Shown: positions 36,639-46,066, counted from the first letter of the stretch. The stretch: 57,949 nucleotides of DNA from Clostridia bacterium (GCA_022792135.1 JAAWAM010000006.1:1-57949), one strand, 5' to 3'. The notes: a model not told the origin generated them from the sequence alone. Translations and numbers: made by a program.

Positions 36639-39083
36639 ATGTTTCAAAATATAAAGGAAGACACGATAGAAATAAATCGTAAATATACAAGCAGTCAGGA
36701 GCGTAAATTAAATAGGTTATCGAATGTATTTGCCAAAGAAAATCTGCTCTTGTATCTGGTATCATTTATGCTATCTTTCGTTAGCTTAAATGGAGAGTTT
36801 TCTATTTTTAGTATTAGTATGTTAGGAGCCTGTTTGGCTTCCTCTGTACCAGCATTGGGAGTTGTGATAATATCGCTCATTGGTAACTTTATTAAGTTTG
36901 GGGTAGGAGGCGCATTAGGATATTTTCTAACAGCTTTAATCATGGTAGTAACCTTATTAATTCTAAAGCCACGATATAATGAAGAGCAACGAAACGAAAA
37001 AATAAAAATAGGAAAAAATGTATGGATCGCAACATTATTCATTCAAATTGTAAAGTTTGCCATAGCAGGTTTTACGCTTTATGATATTTTAGCCAGTGTT
37101 ACATTATCTATAATTGCTTTGGTATTTTATAAAATATTTGTTAACTCTTTAGTCGTAGTGCAAGAATTTTATCAAGAAAGAGCCTTCTCCATTGAAGAAA
37201 TCATTGGGGCAAGTCTATTACTTGCTATAGCAGTAGGGGGATTGGGAAATTTCAATATTTTGGGATTTAGTATTTGCAACATATTAAGTATTCTAATTGT
37301 CATGATATTGGGATGGAAAAATGGAATTTTAGTAGGGACAACAGCAGGAGTTACCATAGGGGTAACATTAGGAGTTATATCTGGTTCAGAACCAATTATG
37401 ATAGCAGCCTATGCCATATCAGGAATGATAGCAGGTGTTTTAAATCGATTTGGAAAAATAGGAGTGGTTATTGGATTTACCTTAGGGAATGTAGTATTAG
37501 CTTATGTTTCCAATGGTTATACAGTAGAATTAATTCACTTTAAAGAAATTCTAATTGCTTCTATTGGATTACTAGCTGTTCCTAAAACATTACACATTGA
37601 TTTAGAAGAATTTGTTGGAAATTCAAAATTTTTGCCGATGGCACCAAATCGAGCTTTAAACAAAAGCAAAGAAATGGCACAAAGCTTAAATCATGTTTCA
37701 GAAGCCATACAAGAAATGGCAACAAGTTATCGAACCGTTGAATCAGAATTTCTTGGAATTGGTACTGATAGTGAAGAAAATAAAAAAATATTTATCGGAG
37801 AATTGTTAAACAATTTAGAACCATACAAAGAAAATATGTTGTATGATGATGTAGCTGATACAGAAGGAAAAATACTAGATGAAATCTTTCAATTTTTATT
37901 AGACAAACAAGAAATAACAAACCAAGACTTATTAAAAATATTTGCAAATTGTAATAGTTATATTGTTGGATTAGATGACAAAAACATTAGTCAATATTTA
38001 GAAACGAATATATCACAAATGGTAAGGACCATTAATTTATCCTATAAAGTAAGTAAATCCAACTTTATTTGGAGAAAAAAAGTAGAAGAAAATAAGAGAA
38101 ATATAGGGAAACAACTAGATGGTGTATGCCAAGCCATTCAAAGTATGGCAAAAGATTTAGAGCAAGATTTTGAAACAGAAGAACAATATACAAAAGAAAA
38201 AACAAAGATACTAGAATTCATGAAACAAAAAAATATGGAAATAGAAGATATCTCCATTCTAAAAACAGGTAGATTTATCATAGAAGTATATGCAAATGAA
38301 ATGTTAGACATAGACACGATAAAACAAATCGAACAAATACTAACGAAAGTGTTAAAAGAAAGCATTGTATTTAATGAGGAAGCAAGCATAGGAAAAAGGA
38401 TCAATTTCTTATCAGATGATAAATATGTTATGGCCATAGGACAAGCTGAAACCATAAAAAGTAAAAGTGATACCTCTGGAGATAGTCTATTAAATATTAG
38501 ACTAAAAGATGGAAAATATTTAGTGGCTATTAGTGATGGAATGGGAAGTGGAAAAGAAGCAAAACAAAGCAGTACACAAGCACTACGATTATTAGAAAAC
38601 TTATTACTATCTGGTTTTGATAAAAAAGTTTCCTTAAATTTGATTAATACAGCATTAATCAATCAAGACACTGAAATATTTGCAACACTTGACATTGCTA
38701 TCATCGATCTATATGCAGGAAACATAGAATTTATCAAAAGTGGAGCTTGCCCGACCTATATCAAAAATAAGAAACGAGTGCAAATGATAAAATCAAATTC
38801 TTTACCAACAGGAATCTTAGCAGAAAATAGCATACAGACATTTGATAAAGATATTGTCTCAGGGGACATTTTGTTAATGTGTTCAGACGGAATATTAGAT
38901 TCGAATATAGAATATAAAAATAAAGAATTGTGGGTTAAATATATGTTAGAAGACATTGAGACCAATAACACACAAAAAATATCAGACTTAATTTTAAAGG
39001 AAGCCATTGATAATCATTATGGAGTGGCAAAAGATGATATGAGTATCCTAACTTGTAAATTTATGAAAAAAGAAGATGCCTAA
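36639..39083 (+). CDS. spoIIE: Stage II sporulation protein E (SpoIIE phosphatase)
   Basis: 814 residues. About ten transmembrane helices occupy residues 25-320 (LLLYLVSFMLSFVSL, VPALGVVIISLIGNFIKFG, GVTIGVTLGVISG). A helical cytoplasmic linker follows, then a C-terminal PP2C-type phosphatase domain (LVAISDGMGSGKEAKQSS, DIAIIDLYAGNIEFIKSGACPTYI, DILLMCSDGILD, KDDMSILTCKF). SpoIIE dephosphorylates SpoIIAA to activate sigma-F in the forespore. ATG at 36639 is chosen over GTG 36630 because AAGAGGTGG lies six bases upstream. It shows that the organism sporulates. It is monocistronic, with a terminator overlapping the gene end. Confidence 0.95.
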   Translation: MFQNIKEDTIEINRKYTSSQERKLNRLSNVFAKENLLLYLVSFMLSFVSLNGEFSIFSISMLGACLASSVPALGVVIISLIGNFIKFGVGGALGYFLTALIMVVTLLILKPRYNEEQRNEKIKIGKNVWIATLFIQIVKFAIAGFTLYDILASVTLSIIALVFYKIFVNSLVVVQEFYQERAFSIEEIIGASLLLAIAVGGLGNFNILGFSICNILSILIVMILGWKNGILVGTTAGVTIGVTLGVISGSEPIMIAAYAISGMIAGVLNRFGKIGVVIGFTLGNVVLAYVSNGYTVELIHFKEILIASIGLLAVPKTLHIDLEEFVGNSKFLPMAPNRALNKSKEMAQSLNHVSEAIQEMATSYRTVESEFLGIGTDSEENKKIFIGELLNNLEPYKENMLYDDVADTEGKILDEIFQFLLDKQEITNQDLLKIFANCNSYIVGLDDKNISQYLETNISQMVRTINLSYKVSKSNFIWRKKVEENKRNIGKQLDGVCQAIQSMAKDLEQDFETEEQYTKEKTKILEFMKQKNMEIEDISILKTGRFIIEVYANEMLDIDTIKQIEQILTKVLKESIVFNEEASIGKRINFLSDDKYVMAIGQAETIKSKSDTSGDSLLNIRLKDGKYLVAISDGMGSGKEAKQSSTQALRLLENLLLSGFDKKVSLNLINTALINQDTEIFATLDIAIIDLYAGNIEFIKSGACPTYIKNKKRVQMIKSNSLPTGILAENSIQTFDKDIVSGDILLMCSDGILDSNIEYKNKELWVKYMLEDIETNNTQKISDLILKEAIDNHYGVAKDDMSILTCKFMKKEDA

Positions 39084-39101
39084 GTGAGTATCTTCTTTTT
39101 T
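39066..39101 (+). terminator. Rho-independent terminator at the end of spoIIE
   Basis: AAAAAGAAGAT pairs with ATCTTCTTTTT. The left arm lies within the last codons of spoIIE. Confidence 0.75.
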
Positions 39102-39109
39102 CGCAGGAA

Positions 39110-39140
39110 TGGCTAAGTGGGGACAGGTACACATTAGCCA
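39110..39140. repeat. 31-nt palindromic REP-like element, copy 1
   Basis: It starts TGGCTAAGTGGGGACAGGTA and ends TTAGCCA. The terminal 7 bases are perfect inverted repeats. The core GGGGACAGGTAC and the length match the two units between rpoB and rpoC at 52967-53038. The GGGGACRGKT core recalls REP-type elements mobilised by TnpA/RAYT transposases. No such transposase is present in this window. Confidence 0.7.
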
Positions 39141-39157
39141 AAATAAGAACGAAATGA

Positions 39158-39186
39158 TTTACAAGTAAAATAAAATATGATATAGT
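39158..39186 (+). promoter_or_regulatory. Putative promoter for the WG-repeat gene
   Basis: TTTACA (39158-39163), a 17-base spacer and TATAGT (39181-39186), 39 bases before the start codon. Confidence 0.55.
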
Positions 39187-39224
39187 ATAAAAGTAAAAAA
39201 GACAAACAAAAGGAGGCAAAACTC

Positions 39225-40745
39225 GTGAGTAGAGGAAGAAGATATGAAGAACCAAAATTAAATATGAAAAAAGTATTTGCTGTTATCATAGCAATTATGG
39301 TTGTGATTATGTTCATATTTATTATAAAAGGAATTTTAACCAAAGGAGAAGAACAAGGAAAAATAGCAAGCAAAGACTATTTAGCAGCATTTAAAGACAA
39401 TAAATGGGGTGTCATCGATGAAGTAGGGAACATCGTAATCGATCCATCTTATGCAGAAATGATTGTAATACCAAATAGCAAAAACGATGTATTTTTATGT
39501 ACCTATAATGTTAATTATGATGAAGGAACTTATCAAACCAAAGCATTAAACAGTAAAAATGAAGAAATCTTAAAAGAATATGACCAAGTGGAAGCAATAC
39601 AAAACAAAGACAAAAACAATAATTTGTGGTATGAATCTAATGTAATAAGGGTAGAAAAAGAAAAAAAATATGGAATCATAGATTTAAAGGGAAAAGAACT
39701 TTTAGCCTGCCAATACGATGAAATTATAGCTTTAGAAGGAATTAAAAATGCTTTAAAGATTAACAAAGATGGGAAATATGGAATCGTAGACAATGAAGGG
39801 AAAATTATGTTAAAACCAGAATATGAAGACATAAAAGCGTTAGGGAAAGACAATAAAGCAGGATTCATTGTAAAAGTATTAAATGAAAAATATGGAGTGG
39901 TAGATTTCTTAGGAAATTCTATTTTAGAACCAAAGTATGACGAAATTACCAATGTTTACGGAAATGATCTATATGTAGTAAAACAAGAAGGAAAACAAAT
40001 ACTAGTAAAAAAAGATGGAACAGAAGTATTAAGCAATGGAGTGGATAAAATAGCTGCTATTTTAAAAAATCCTGAAAATGGTGTTATTTATCAAAAAGGA
40101 ACACAATATGGTGTTATGAAACAAACAGGGGAAATTACCATTGAACCAAATTATGAAGAACTAAAAGAAGCTAAATCTGGGATTTTAATTGCTAAAAAAG
40201 ATGGGAAATATGGAATCGTGGATTTAGAAAAAAACATAAAAGTAGAATTCAAATATGCTGCTATTTCTTATCATGAAAAAGCAGATTTATACATAATGGA
40301 AAATGAAAATTTTAAGAATGAAATCATGAATGGTGATTATCAAGTAAAACAAACAGGAATTTTAATGGACTTAGATGAGGACAAAGGATATTTAGAATTA
40401 AGACAAGATGAAGAAATCAAATATTATAATTTCAAATTTGAAGAAAAAAATGTAGCCGAAATATTTACTTCTCATACATTGTTTTTAAGCAAGAAAGACG
40501 GAAAATATGGATTGGTAGACAAAAATGGAACAGTAGTAGTAGATTATATTTATGACGATGCGACCAAACAAAATAGTTATGGTTATGTTGGCGTAAAAAA
40601 AGATGGAAAATGGGGAGCAATTGATAGCAAAGGAAATCTAATCCAAGAACCAATCTATGATTTGGAAGACTATTTAAAAATAGACTTTGTAGGAAGGTGG
40701 CATTTAGGAAAAGACCTTAACATGAATTATTATAATCAATTGTAG
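39225..40745 (+). CDS. Membrane-anchored WG-repeat protein
   Basis: 506 residues. A basic N-terminus and one transmembrane helix (VFAVIIAIMVVIMFIFIIKGI) precede an extracellular array of about ten WG-type repeats, each with a core like DNKWGVIDEVGNIVIDPSY, KKYGIIDLKGKELL or DGKYGLVDKNGTVVVDYIY. The WG fold is a beta-repeat of unknown ligand, common in surface and regulatory proteins of Clostridia. ATG or GTG choice: the frame starts at GTG 39225 with AGGAGG about eight bases upstream. It lies nine bases before the next gene and is probably co-transcribed with it. A second, cytoplasmic-looking WG protein is encoded at 56661. Confidence 0.88.
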   Translation: MSRGRRYEEPKLNMKKVFAVIIAIMVVIMFIFIIKGILTKGEEQGKIASKDYLAAFKDNKWGVIDEVGNIVIDPSYAEMIVIPNSKNDVFLCTYNVNYDEGTYQTKALNSKNEEILKEYDQVEAIQNKDKNNNLWYESNVIRVEKEKKYGIIDLKGKELLACQYDEIIALEGIKNALKINKDGKYGIVDNEGKIMLKPEYEDIKALGKDNKAGFIVKVLNEKYGVVDFLGNSILEPKYDEITNVYGNDLYVVKQEGKQILVKKDGTEVLSNGVDKIAAILKNPENGVIYQKGTQYGVMKQTGEITIEPNYEELKEAKSGILIAKKDGKYGIVDLEKNIKVEFKYAAISYHEKADLYIMENENFKNEIMNGDYQVKQTGILMDLDEDKGYLELRQDEEIKYYNFKFEEKNVAEIFTSHTLFLSKKDGKYGLVDKNGTVVVDYIYDDATKQNSYGYVGVKKDGKWGAIDSKGNLIQEPIYDLEDYLKIDFVGRWHLGKDLNMNYYNQL

Positions 40746-40763
40746 GCAAGAAAGGTGATAAAA

Positions 40764-41999
40764 ATGGAACTAAAGACGAACTATCAATATACATATTTTA
40801 TTCATCCTTTTATTTTAAAGGATGGCAAATATCAAAAATATATCCTAAAAATGTTAAAAAACAAAAATTGTAAATTGAGAATTTTTCAGAAAGAAAAAGA
40901 TTTAAAAATGTATCAATACTTTTTGCCAAAAACTAGAGAATTTTTATTTTCTAGTTTTAGCTTTGAACCTACTAAGCTAAAAAAGTTAGAAGAATTACCG
41001 ATTGAAACAAGGGCAGCTATTCTTAGTAAATATCAATGTAATATTTTTGAATATACGATAAAAAAAGACATTCAAGGAAAGGTAGATGATAAAAAAGGAA
41101 TTTTCTTTACCATACCAAAAGTAGAAATTATCTGTTTTCAAACTGGGATTTGTTTTTTAGTAATGAAAACAAATATTGAAGATGATCAAAACTTCACTAA
41201 CATTTTAAACTTCAACTACAAATTTAGAAACATTAACCAAGAAGTAACAAAGTTAGATGCTTATGATAATATTCGTTTACAAACAGGAGACTTTTCAGAC
41301 ATAGAAACCTTTCGAGAATTCATCAGAAATATTACTGGTTCTGATATAGAACACATGAAACTAGATATTGATACAGAACGATTTTTAACCTATTCGTATG
41401 TTTGCATTGATCAAGAAGCATGGAATTCTACAAATGAATTTGAAACAATAAAACATAATTTTATAAAATATGCCAATTTATTACCAGCCGATAATAGTAG
41501 AGATTTAGAAGTGGAAGAAATCGTAACCTTTTCAAAATGGAAATATGCTAAGTTGGGATTCAATAAATTAGGAATTACACTATTTTCTTCAAGTAGTGAT
41601 ATGAGTAACTATACCATTCTTCCAGACGAATATGAAAATCAATATTTATATACCTATTTATTAAATTTATATAAGAAAATTTACTTAAAAAAGTTGCAAG
41701 TAGAATTTAAAAATCCAAAACAGGTAACAAAAGCGAGAAAGAAATTTGTAGATTTTACAAAGAATTTATGGATACGAGAAATTACAGAAGATGAAGCAGG
41801 AACTATGTTGAACCATAAAATGCAAGAAGTACTAGAGTTAGAAAAGTTATATAGAGAAGTAAAAAATAAATATGATGTTTTATATAAGAATTTAGAGATA
41901 GAGAAGAATCGAAATGTAACGGTTGCTATTGCCATTATATTAGTGATATCTTTAATCTTTAATATATTAAATTTTATGGTATTAATAAAGAGGGGATAG
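40764..41999 (+). CDS. Unknown protein with coiled coil and C-terminal membrane anchor
   Basis: 411 residues, not firmly recognised. A large mixed alpha/beta N-terminal region (YTYFIHPFILKDGKYQKYILKML..., IPKVEIICFQTGICFLVMKTNI) is followed by a coiled coil at about 355-385 (MQEVLELEKLYREVKNKYDVLYKNLEIEKN). One C-terminal membrane helix follows (VTVAIAIILVISLIFNILNFMVLI) with the tail KRG. The arrangement recalls single-helix CorA-like proteins, but no GMN motif is present. ATG at 40764 follows AAAGGTG; the GTG at 40755 is the alternative. It is likely in one transcript with the WG protein before it and acpS seven bases after it. Confidence 0.75.
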   Translation: MELKTNYQYTYFIHPFILKDGKYQKYILKMLKNKNCKLRIFQKEKDLKMYQYFLPKTREFLFSSFSFEPTKLKKLEELPIETRAAILSKYQCNIFEYTIKKDIQGKVDDKKGIFFTIPKVEIICFQTGICFLVMKTNIEDDQNFTNILNFNYKFRNINQEVTKLDAYDNIRLQTGDFSDIETFREFIRNITGSDIEHMKLDIDTERFLTYSYVCIDQEAWNSTNEFETIKHNFIKYANLLPADNSRDLEVEEIVTFSKWKYAKLGFNKLGITLFSSSSDMSNYTILPDEYENQYLYTYLLNLYKKIYLKKLQVEFKNPKQVTKARKKFVDFTKNLWIREITEDEAGTMLNHKMQEVLELEKLYREVKNKYDVLYKNLEIEKNRNVTVAIAIILVISLIFNILNFMVLIKRG

Positions 42000-42005
42000 G
42001 GAAAA

Positions 42006-42380
42006 ATGAAAGTGACTTGTGGAACGGATATAATTGAAATAGAAAGAATTCAAAGAAGTATAGAGGAAATAGGGGAGAAGTTTTTGAACAGGGTTTTTAC
42101 CAAACAGGAAATGCAATATTGTGAAAGTAAAAAATCTCAGAAGTACCAACACTATGCGGCAAGATTTGCAGCCAAAGAAGCAGCTTTTAAAGCTATTTCA
42201 TGGAAACTAAAAGATAAATATGAGATATCTTGGAAAGATATCGAAATAGAAAATGATGTACAAGGTAGACCAAAATTAAATATTATAGGAGTCGATTTAA
42301 GAGATATTGAAGATATTGACCTAAGTTTATCGCATTGTAAAGAATATGCAGTGGCTAATGTAACCGTATTGAGCCACTAA
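42006..42380 (+). CDS. acpS: Holo-[acyl-carrier-protein] synthase
   Basis: 124 residues. AcpS transfers 4'-phosphopantetheine from CoA to the acyl carrier protein in fatty acid synthesis. Conserved elements are GTDIIEIERIQRSI with the metal-binding Asp, FLNRVFTKQEMQYCESK, and RFAAKEAAFKAIS with the second metal ligand Glu, then LSLSHCKEYAVANV. The length is typical. It starts seven bases after the upstream gene and ends 18 bases before tatD, in an apparent operon. Confidence 0.95.
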   Translation: MKVTCGTDIIEIERIQRSIEEIGEKFLNRVFTKQEMQYCESKKSQKYQHYAARFAAKEAAFKAISWKLKDKYEISWKDIEIENDVQGRPKLNIIGVDLRDIEDIDLSLSHCKEYAVANVTVLSH

Positions 42381-42398
42381 TCGGAAGGAGGCAAAAAA

Positions 42399-43193
42399 GT
42401 GAAGCTATTTGATAGTCATGCTCATTTAGAGGATGAACAATTTGAGGAAGACAGAGAAGAATTGATTCAAAAAATACAACAAGAAGGAATCGAAAAGTTT
42501 ATATCAGCAGGTTACAGTTTAAAAAGTTCTCAAAGAGCAATTGAGCTTGCTCAAAGATATGATTTTATTTATGCAACAGCAGGAATTTCTCCCAATGATA
42601 TTCCACAAACAGAAGAAGAATTGTGGAAAATACTAGACGAAATCAAAAAGATAGCAGAGCAAAATTCAAAAGTAGTAGCGATTGGAGAAATTGGGTTAGA
42701 TTATCATTGGAATACAGAAAATAAGGAGTTACAAAAGAAGGCTTTTGAGGAACAAATAAAAATAGCAAACCAATTAGACCTTCCTATTGTTATTCATACG
42801 AGAGAAGCTGTAATGGATACCTTAGAAATTTTAAAACGAAGCGAAGTGAGAAGAAGAGGAGTTTTTCATTGTTGCCCATTGAATCGAGAATTAGTAAAGG
42901 AAGGGTTAAAATTAGGTTTTTATATTTCTTTTTGTGGACCAGTTACGTTTAAGAATGCTAAAAATGCGAATGAAATGATTCAAATGGTACCAAAGGATAG
43001 AATGCTAATAGAAACAGATAGTCCTTATTTATCACCAGAACCTGTAAGGGGGAGAAGAAATGATCCAAGAAATATAAAATATATCGCACAAAAGGTGGCA
43101 GATGTAAAAGGATTGTCGATAGAAGAAGTAGCAAATGTTACTTATCAAAATACTAAGAAGGTGTTTCATCTAAAAGACGAAAGAAGAGAATGA
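42399..43193 (+). CDS. tatD: TatD-family metal-dependent deoxyribonuclease
   Basis: 264 residues of the amidohydrolase (TIM-barrel) superfamily. Metal ligands are seen in DSHAHLEDE near the N-terminus, IGEIGLDYHW, VIHTREA, FHCCPLN and ETDSPYLSPEPVRGRRNDP. Proteins of this family are 3'-5' exonucleases acting on DNA and RNA. The GTG start at 42399 has a very strong GGAAGGAGG site. It is the last gene of the acpS unit, followed by a terminator. Confidence 0.94.
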   Translation: MKLFDSHAHLEDEQFEEDREELIQKIQQEGIEKFISAGYSLKSSQRAIELAQRYDFIYATAGISPNDIPQTEEELWKILDEIKKIAEQNSKVVAIGEIGLDYHWNTENKELQKKAFEEQIKIANQLDLPIVIHTREAVMDTLEILKRSEVRRRGVFHCCPLNRELVKEGLKLGFYISFCGPVTFKNAKNANEMIQMVPKDRMLIETDSPYLSPEPVRGRRNDPRNIKYIAQKVADVKGLSIEEVANVTYQNTKKVFHLKDERRE

Positions 43194-43223
43194 TTTATTT
43201 AGGATAAAACATTCTCTTTTTTT
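43185..43223 (+). terminator. Rho-independent terminator between tatD and htpX
   Basis: AGAGAATG pairs with CATTCTCT, followed by a T run. It lies between convergent tatD and htpX, and its left arm overlaps the end of tatD. Confidence 0.75.
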
Positions 43224-44132
43224 CTATTTGAAATTTTTTAAAGCCTCAATTCTATCTGCTGTACTAGGATGAGTGGACCAAATATTAGTGGTCTTTTTTG
43301 TACCTGTTTTAGAATTCTTTTTAAATGGATTAACAATATACATATTAGCAGTAGCTGAATTGGCAACTTCCAACTGGTTTTGGTCATTTTCTAATTTTTC
43401 TAAAGCAGAAATTAGACCATCTGGATTACGAGTAAATTCCACAGCTGTACTATCTGCTAAAAATTCTCTTTTTCTGGATAAAGCAAGTTGCATCAAAGAA
43501 CCAAAGATAGGCGAAAGTATGAGACAAATGAGCCCTAGGATCATTAAAATGCCATTAGCCTTATTATCTCTATCATTATCTTGCTTTTTTAATCCACCCC
43601 AGAAAAGCATTCTAGAAAACATGTCAGATAGCATGACAATAAAGCCGACCATCACAGAGACGATACAACTTAGGCGAATATCGTAATTTTTGATATGACT
43701 CATCTCATGAGCGATTACCCCTTCTAATTCATAATAATCTAGTTTTTCTAAAAGAGCTGTTGTTACGCAAATAACAGCATTTTCTGGATTTCTACCAGTG
43801 GCAAAAGCATTTGGTTGTTTATCTTCTACCACATAAAGTCTGGGTTTGGTTGTTAAACCAGAGGCAACCATTAAAGAATCTAAGATATTTACTAATTTTA
43901 GATTTTCTTCTCTCGTAGCAGGTCTTGCTCTATTTAAGGATAAAACAATTTTATCACTATAGTAGTAAGATGCCCAAGCCGAAGTAATGGAGCAAATGAA
44001 AGCAATTGCAATTGACATGGTTCCTAATTTTAAAGCATGACAGATATAATAGACAATTAGAGTAATCACTAAAATAAAAATTCCAATAATTACGGCTGAT
44101 TCCATTTTGTTTTTCTTAGTATTTTCGAACAT
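43224..44132 (-). CDS. htpX: HtpX-type membrane zinc metalloprotease
   Basis: 302 residues. Two N-terminal membrane helices (SAVIIGIFILVITLIVYYI and MSIAIAFICSITSAWASYYY) precede the zinc motif HEMSH (near residue 141) with ALSRKREFLADSTAV supplying the third ligand. Further helices (IVSVMVGFIVMLSDMF, ILMILGLICLILSPIFG) complete the M48 fold. The C-terminus has the family's IWSTHPSTADRIEALKNF. It degrades misfolded membrane proteins. The start has a GAAGGAG site. Its pairing with lemA upstream (75 bases between stop and start) is a widely conserved neighbourhood. Confidence 0.95.
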   Translation of the reverse strand: MFENTKKNKMESAVIIGIFILVITLIVYYICHALKLGTMSIAIAFICSITSAWASYYYSDKIVLSLNRARPATREENLKLVNILDSLMVASGLTTKPRLYVVEDKQPNAFATGRNPENAVICVTTALLEKLDYYELEGVIAHEMSHIKNYDIRLSCIVSVMVGFIVMLSDMFSRMLFWGGLKKQDNDRDNKANGILMILGLICLILSPIFGSLMQLALSRKREFLADSTAVEFTRNPDGLISALEKLENDQNQLEVANSATANMYIVNPFKKNSKTGTKKTTNIWSTHPSTADRIEALKNFK

Positions 44133-44206
44133 TTTCCTTCTCCTTTATTTAAAAAATGATAAAAGGAGTGAAAGTAAAGAACTTTAACCCCTATTTTCAT
44201 TTTTAT

Positions 44207-44770
44207 TTAAGCATTGTTTCCAAAATCAACTTTAATATTTTTTCTAGCTTCATTACTTTGGGTTTTGAATAAATCACGAGAAGTAAAATGGAACATTCCA
44301 GCAATGATGTTAGAAGGAAATACTTGTAGTTTTGTGTTGTACATGGTTACAGTATCGTTGTAAAATTGGCGAGAAAAAGAAATTTTATTTTCTGTATTTC
44401 TTAATTCTTCTGATAATTCTGAAAAGTTTTGGTTTGCTTTTAGTTCTGGGTAATTCTCAGAAACTGCCATAATTGTTTTTAAAGCAGTGGATAATTCTCC
44501 ATCTAAATTTGCTTTTTCTGAAACACTGCTAGCATTTGACCAAGAAGTTCTAAGAGCAGTAATTTTTTCAAAAGTTTCTTTTTCATGTGTCATATAACCT
44601 TTTACCGTTTCAACAAAGTTTGGGATTAAATCAAATCTTCTTTGTAACTGTACATCAATTTGACTCCAAGCATTATCCACTTTCATTTTAGATTGTACTA
44701 AACCATTATACATACTGATAATAGCAATAACAAGTGCAACTAAAATAGCCAATATAATCCAACCAATCAT
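44207..44770 (-). CDS. lemA: LemA family protein
   Basis: 187 residues. One N-terminal membrane helix (IGWIILAILVALVIAIISM) is followed by the family's helical bundle with VQSKMKVDNAWSQIDVQLQRRFDLIPNFVETVKGY, ENYPELKANQNF, ENKISFSRQFYNDTVTMYN and FPSNIIAGMF. ATG at 44770 is chosen because GAGGAGG lies just upstream; the open frame extends to 44833 but that region holds the promoter. LemA proteins occur with HtpX and may assist it; the biochemical role is unknown. Confidence 0.93.
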   Translation of the reverse strand: MIGWIILAILVALVIAIISMYNGLVQSKMKVDNAWSQIDVQLQRRFDLIPNFVETVKGYMTHEKETFEKITALRTSWSNASSVSEKANLDGELSTALKTIMAVSENYPELKANQNFSELSEELRNTENKISFSRQFYNDTVTMYNTKLQVFPSNIIAGMFHFTSRDLFKTQSNEARKNIKVDFGNNA

Positions 44771-44804
44771 TTTTATTCCTCCTCTTATATAATATCTGTT
44801 ACCC

Positions 44805-44833
44805 ATCATAACACATTCTAAAAATTTATACAA
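44805..44833 (-). promoter_or_regulatory. Putative sigma-A promoter for lemA-htpX
   Basis: On the minus strand TTGTAT (44833-44828), a 17-base spacer and TATGAT (44810-44805), 35 bases before the lemA start at 44770. Confidence 0.5.
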
Positions 44834-45041
44834 GAAAATTTTGTAAGAGGATGTAAAAAAGTTGATATAGACTGGTACAATATTTACAAATAGGATAAAA
44901 TATTTTAGAAAAAGTCATACCAGTTAATCAGACTGCATATAATAGAATAAAGCTTAGAAAAAGGAAGAGTATCAAAAAAGGACAAAGCATAAGAAAAATA
45001 GAATTTTTATACTAAGCTTAAGAGTAAGTAAACAGCAAAAT

Positions 45042-45070
45042 TTGACAGATCCACAAAAAAAGAGTATAAT
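45042..45070 (+). promoter_or_regulatory. Consensus sigma-A promoter for the 3D-domain protein
   Basis: Perfect TTGACA (45042-45047), a 17-base spacer and perfect TATAAT (45065-45070), 35 bases before ATG 45105. Confidence 0.8.
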
Positions 45071-45104
45071 AAATGTATTGCCAAAAAGGAGGTAATCAAA
45101 TTTT

Positions 45105-46052
45105 ATGAAAAGAGAAGAAAAAGCTTCGATTTCTATTATGAAAATTATCTGTGTTAGCATTATCTTAATTTTAATATCAGGAATAGGGGTAATGGCAGTA
45201 AACACAAATTTAAAAGATGTAAAAATAATTCTTCAAAATGGATATGAAATGACAGCCTTAACAGCAAAAGCTACCGTTTCAGAAATATTAGAAGAAAACA
45301 ATATTGTATTAGAAGAAAATCAAAAAACCATACCAGACCAAAACGCTCAGATAGAAGCAGGTCAAAAGATACAAATAACAGATAAATCATACCACGAAGT
45401 TCAAATTGCTAAAATGTCAGAAGAAGGTGTAGAAACTTCACTTGAACAACTATTACAAAACTATGCACCAATTACAGAAAAAATAGTAGTAGAGCAAGTT
45501 AGCATACCTTATGAAACCGTCACAAAAAATACAACAGGAGCAGAAGCAAATACAAGTAACAAAGTATTACAAGAGGGAAAAGATGGTTTAAAAGAAGTAA
45601 CCTATAAAATAAAATATCAAAATGAAGTGGAAATTGAAAAAACAATGTTATCTGAAGTGGTAGTAAAACAACCAGTTAACAAAATTGTTCAAGTACAAAA
45701 AAAATCAACTTCTACATCAAGAGCAGCAACCACATCAAGAACAGCTAGTACATCTACCACAACCGTAATTAATGGAGAAACCTATAAAGTTACAGCTTAT
45801 TGTTCTTGCAGCAAATGTTGTGGTAAAACAACAGGAAGAACTGCATCAGGTGCAAGAGCAACAGCAGGAGTAACAGTTGCAGCACCATCAAAATTTGCAT
45901 TTGGAACAAAACTAAATGTAGGTGGACATATTTATACGGTTCAAGATAGAGGTGGAGCAATTAACGGAAATAGAATTGACGTTTATGTGAATTCACACTC
46001 AGCAGCACTTCAATGGGGAGTAAAATACTTACCAGTAAGTGTAGTACAATAA
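45105..46052 (+). CDS. Cell-wall 3D-domain protein (YabE/Rpf-like)
   Basis: 315 residues. An N-terminal anchor or signal helix (IMKIICVSIILILISGIGVMAV) is followed by a DUF348 ubiquitin-like module (LQNGYEMTALTAKATVSEILEENNI), a G5-like segment (IVVEQVSIPYETVTK... GLKEVTYKIKYQNEVEIEK), a Ser/Thr-rich linker and a C-terminal 3D domain with KVTAYCSCSKCC and DVYVNSHSAALQWG, named for its Asp residues. This matches Firmicutes stationary-phase survival/YabE proteins, thought to be lytic transglycosylases that remodel peptidoglycan. The ribosome binding site is AAGGAGG. It is a single gene with a strong promoter and a terminator. Confidence 0.92.
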   Translation: MKREEKASISIMKIICVSIILILISGIGVMAVNTNLKDVKIILQNGYEMTALTAKATVSEILEENNIVLEENQKTIPDQNAQIEAGQKIQITDKSYHEVQIAKMSEEGVETSLEQLLQNYAPITEKIVVEQVSIPYETVTKNTTGAEANTSNKVLQEGKDGLKEVTYKIKYQNEVEIEKTMLSEVVVKQPVNKIVQVQKKSTSTSRAATTSRTASTSTTTVINGETYKVTAYCSCSKCCGKTTGRTASGARATAGVTVAAPSKFAFGTKLNVGGHIYTVQDRGGAINGNRIDVYVNSHSAALQWGVKYLPVSVVQ

Positions 46053-46066
46053 GAATCGAAAATAGA

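Noticed and set aside
37274-37543. 89-codon open frame inside spoIIE
   Set aside because: It lies in an alternative frame within the membrane region of spoIIE, with no ribosome binding site. It is a shadow frame.
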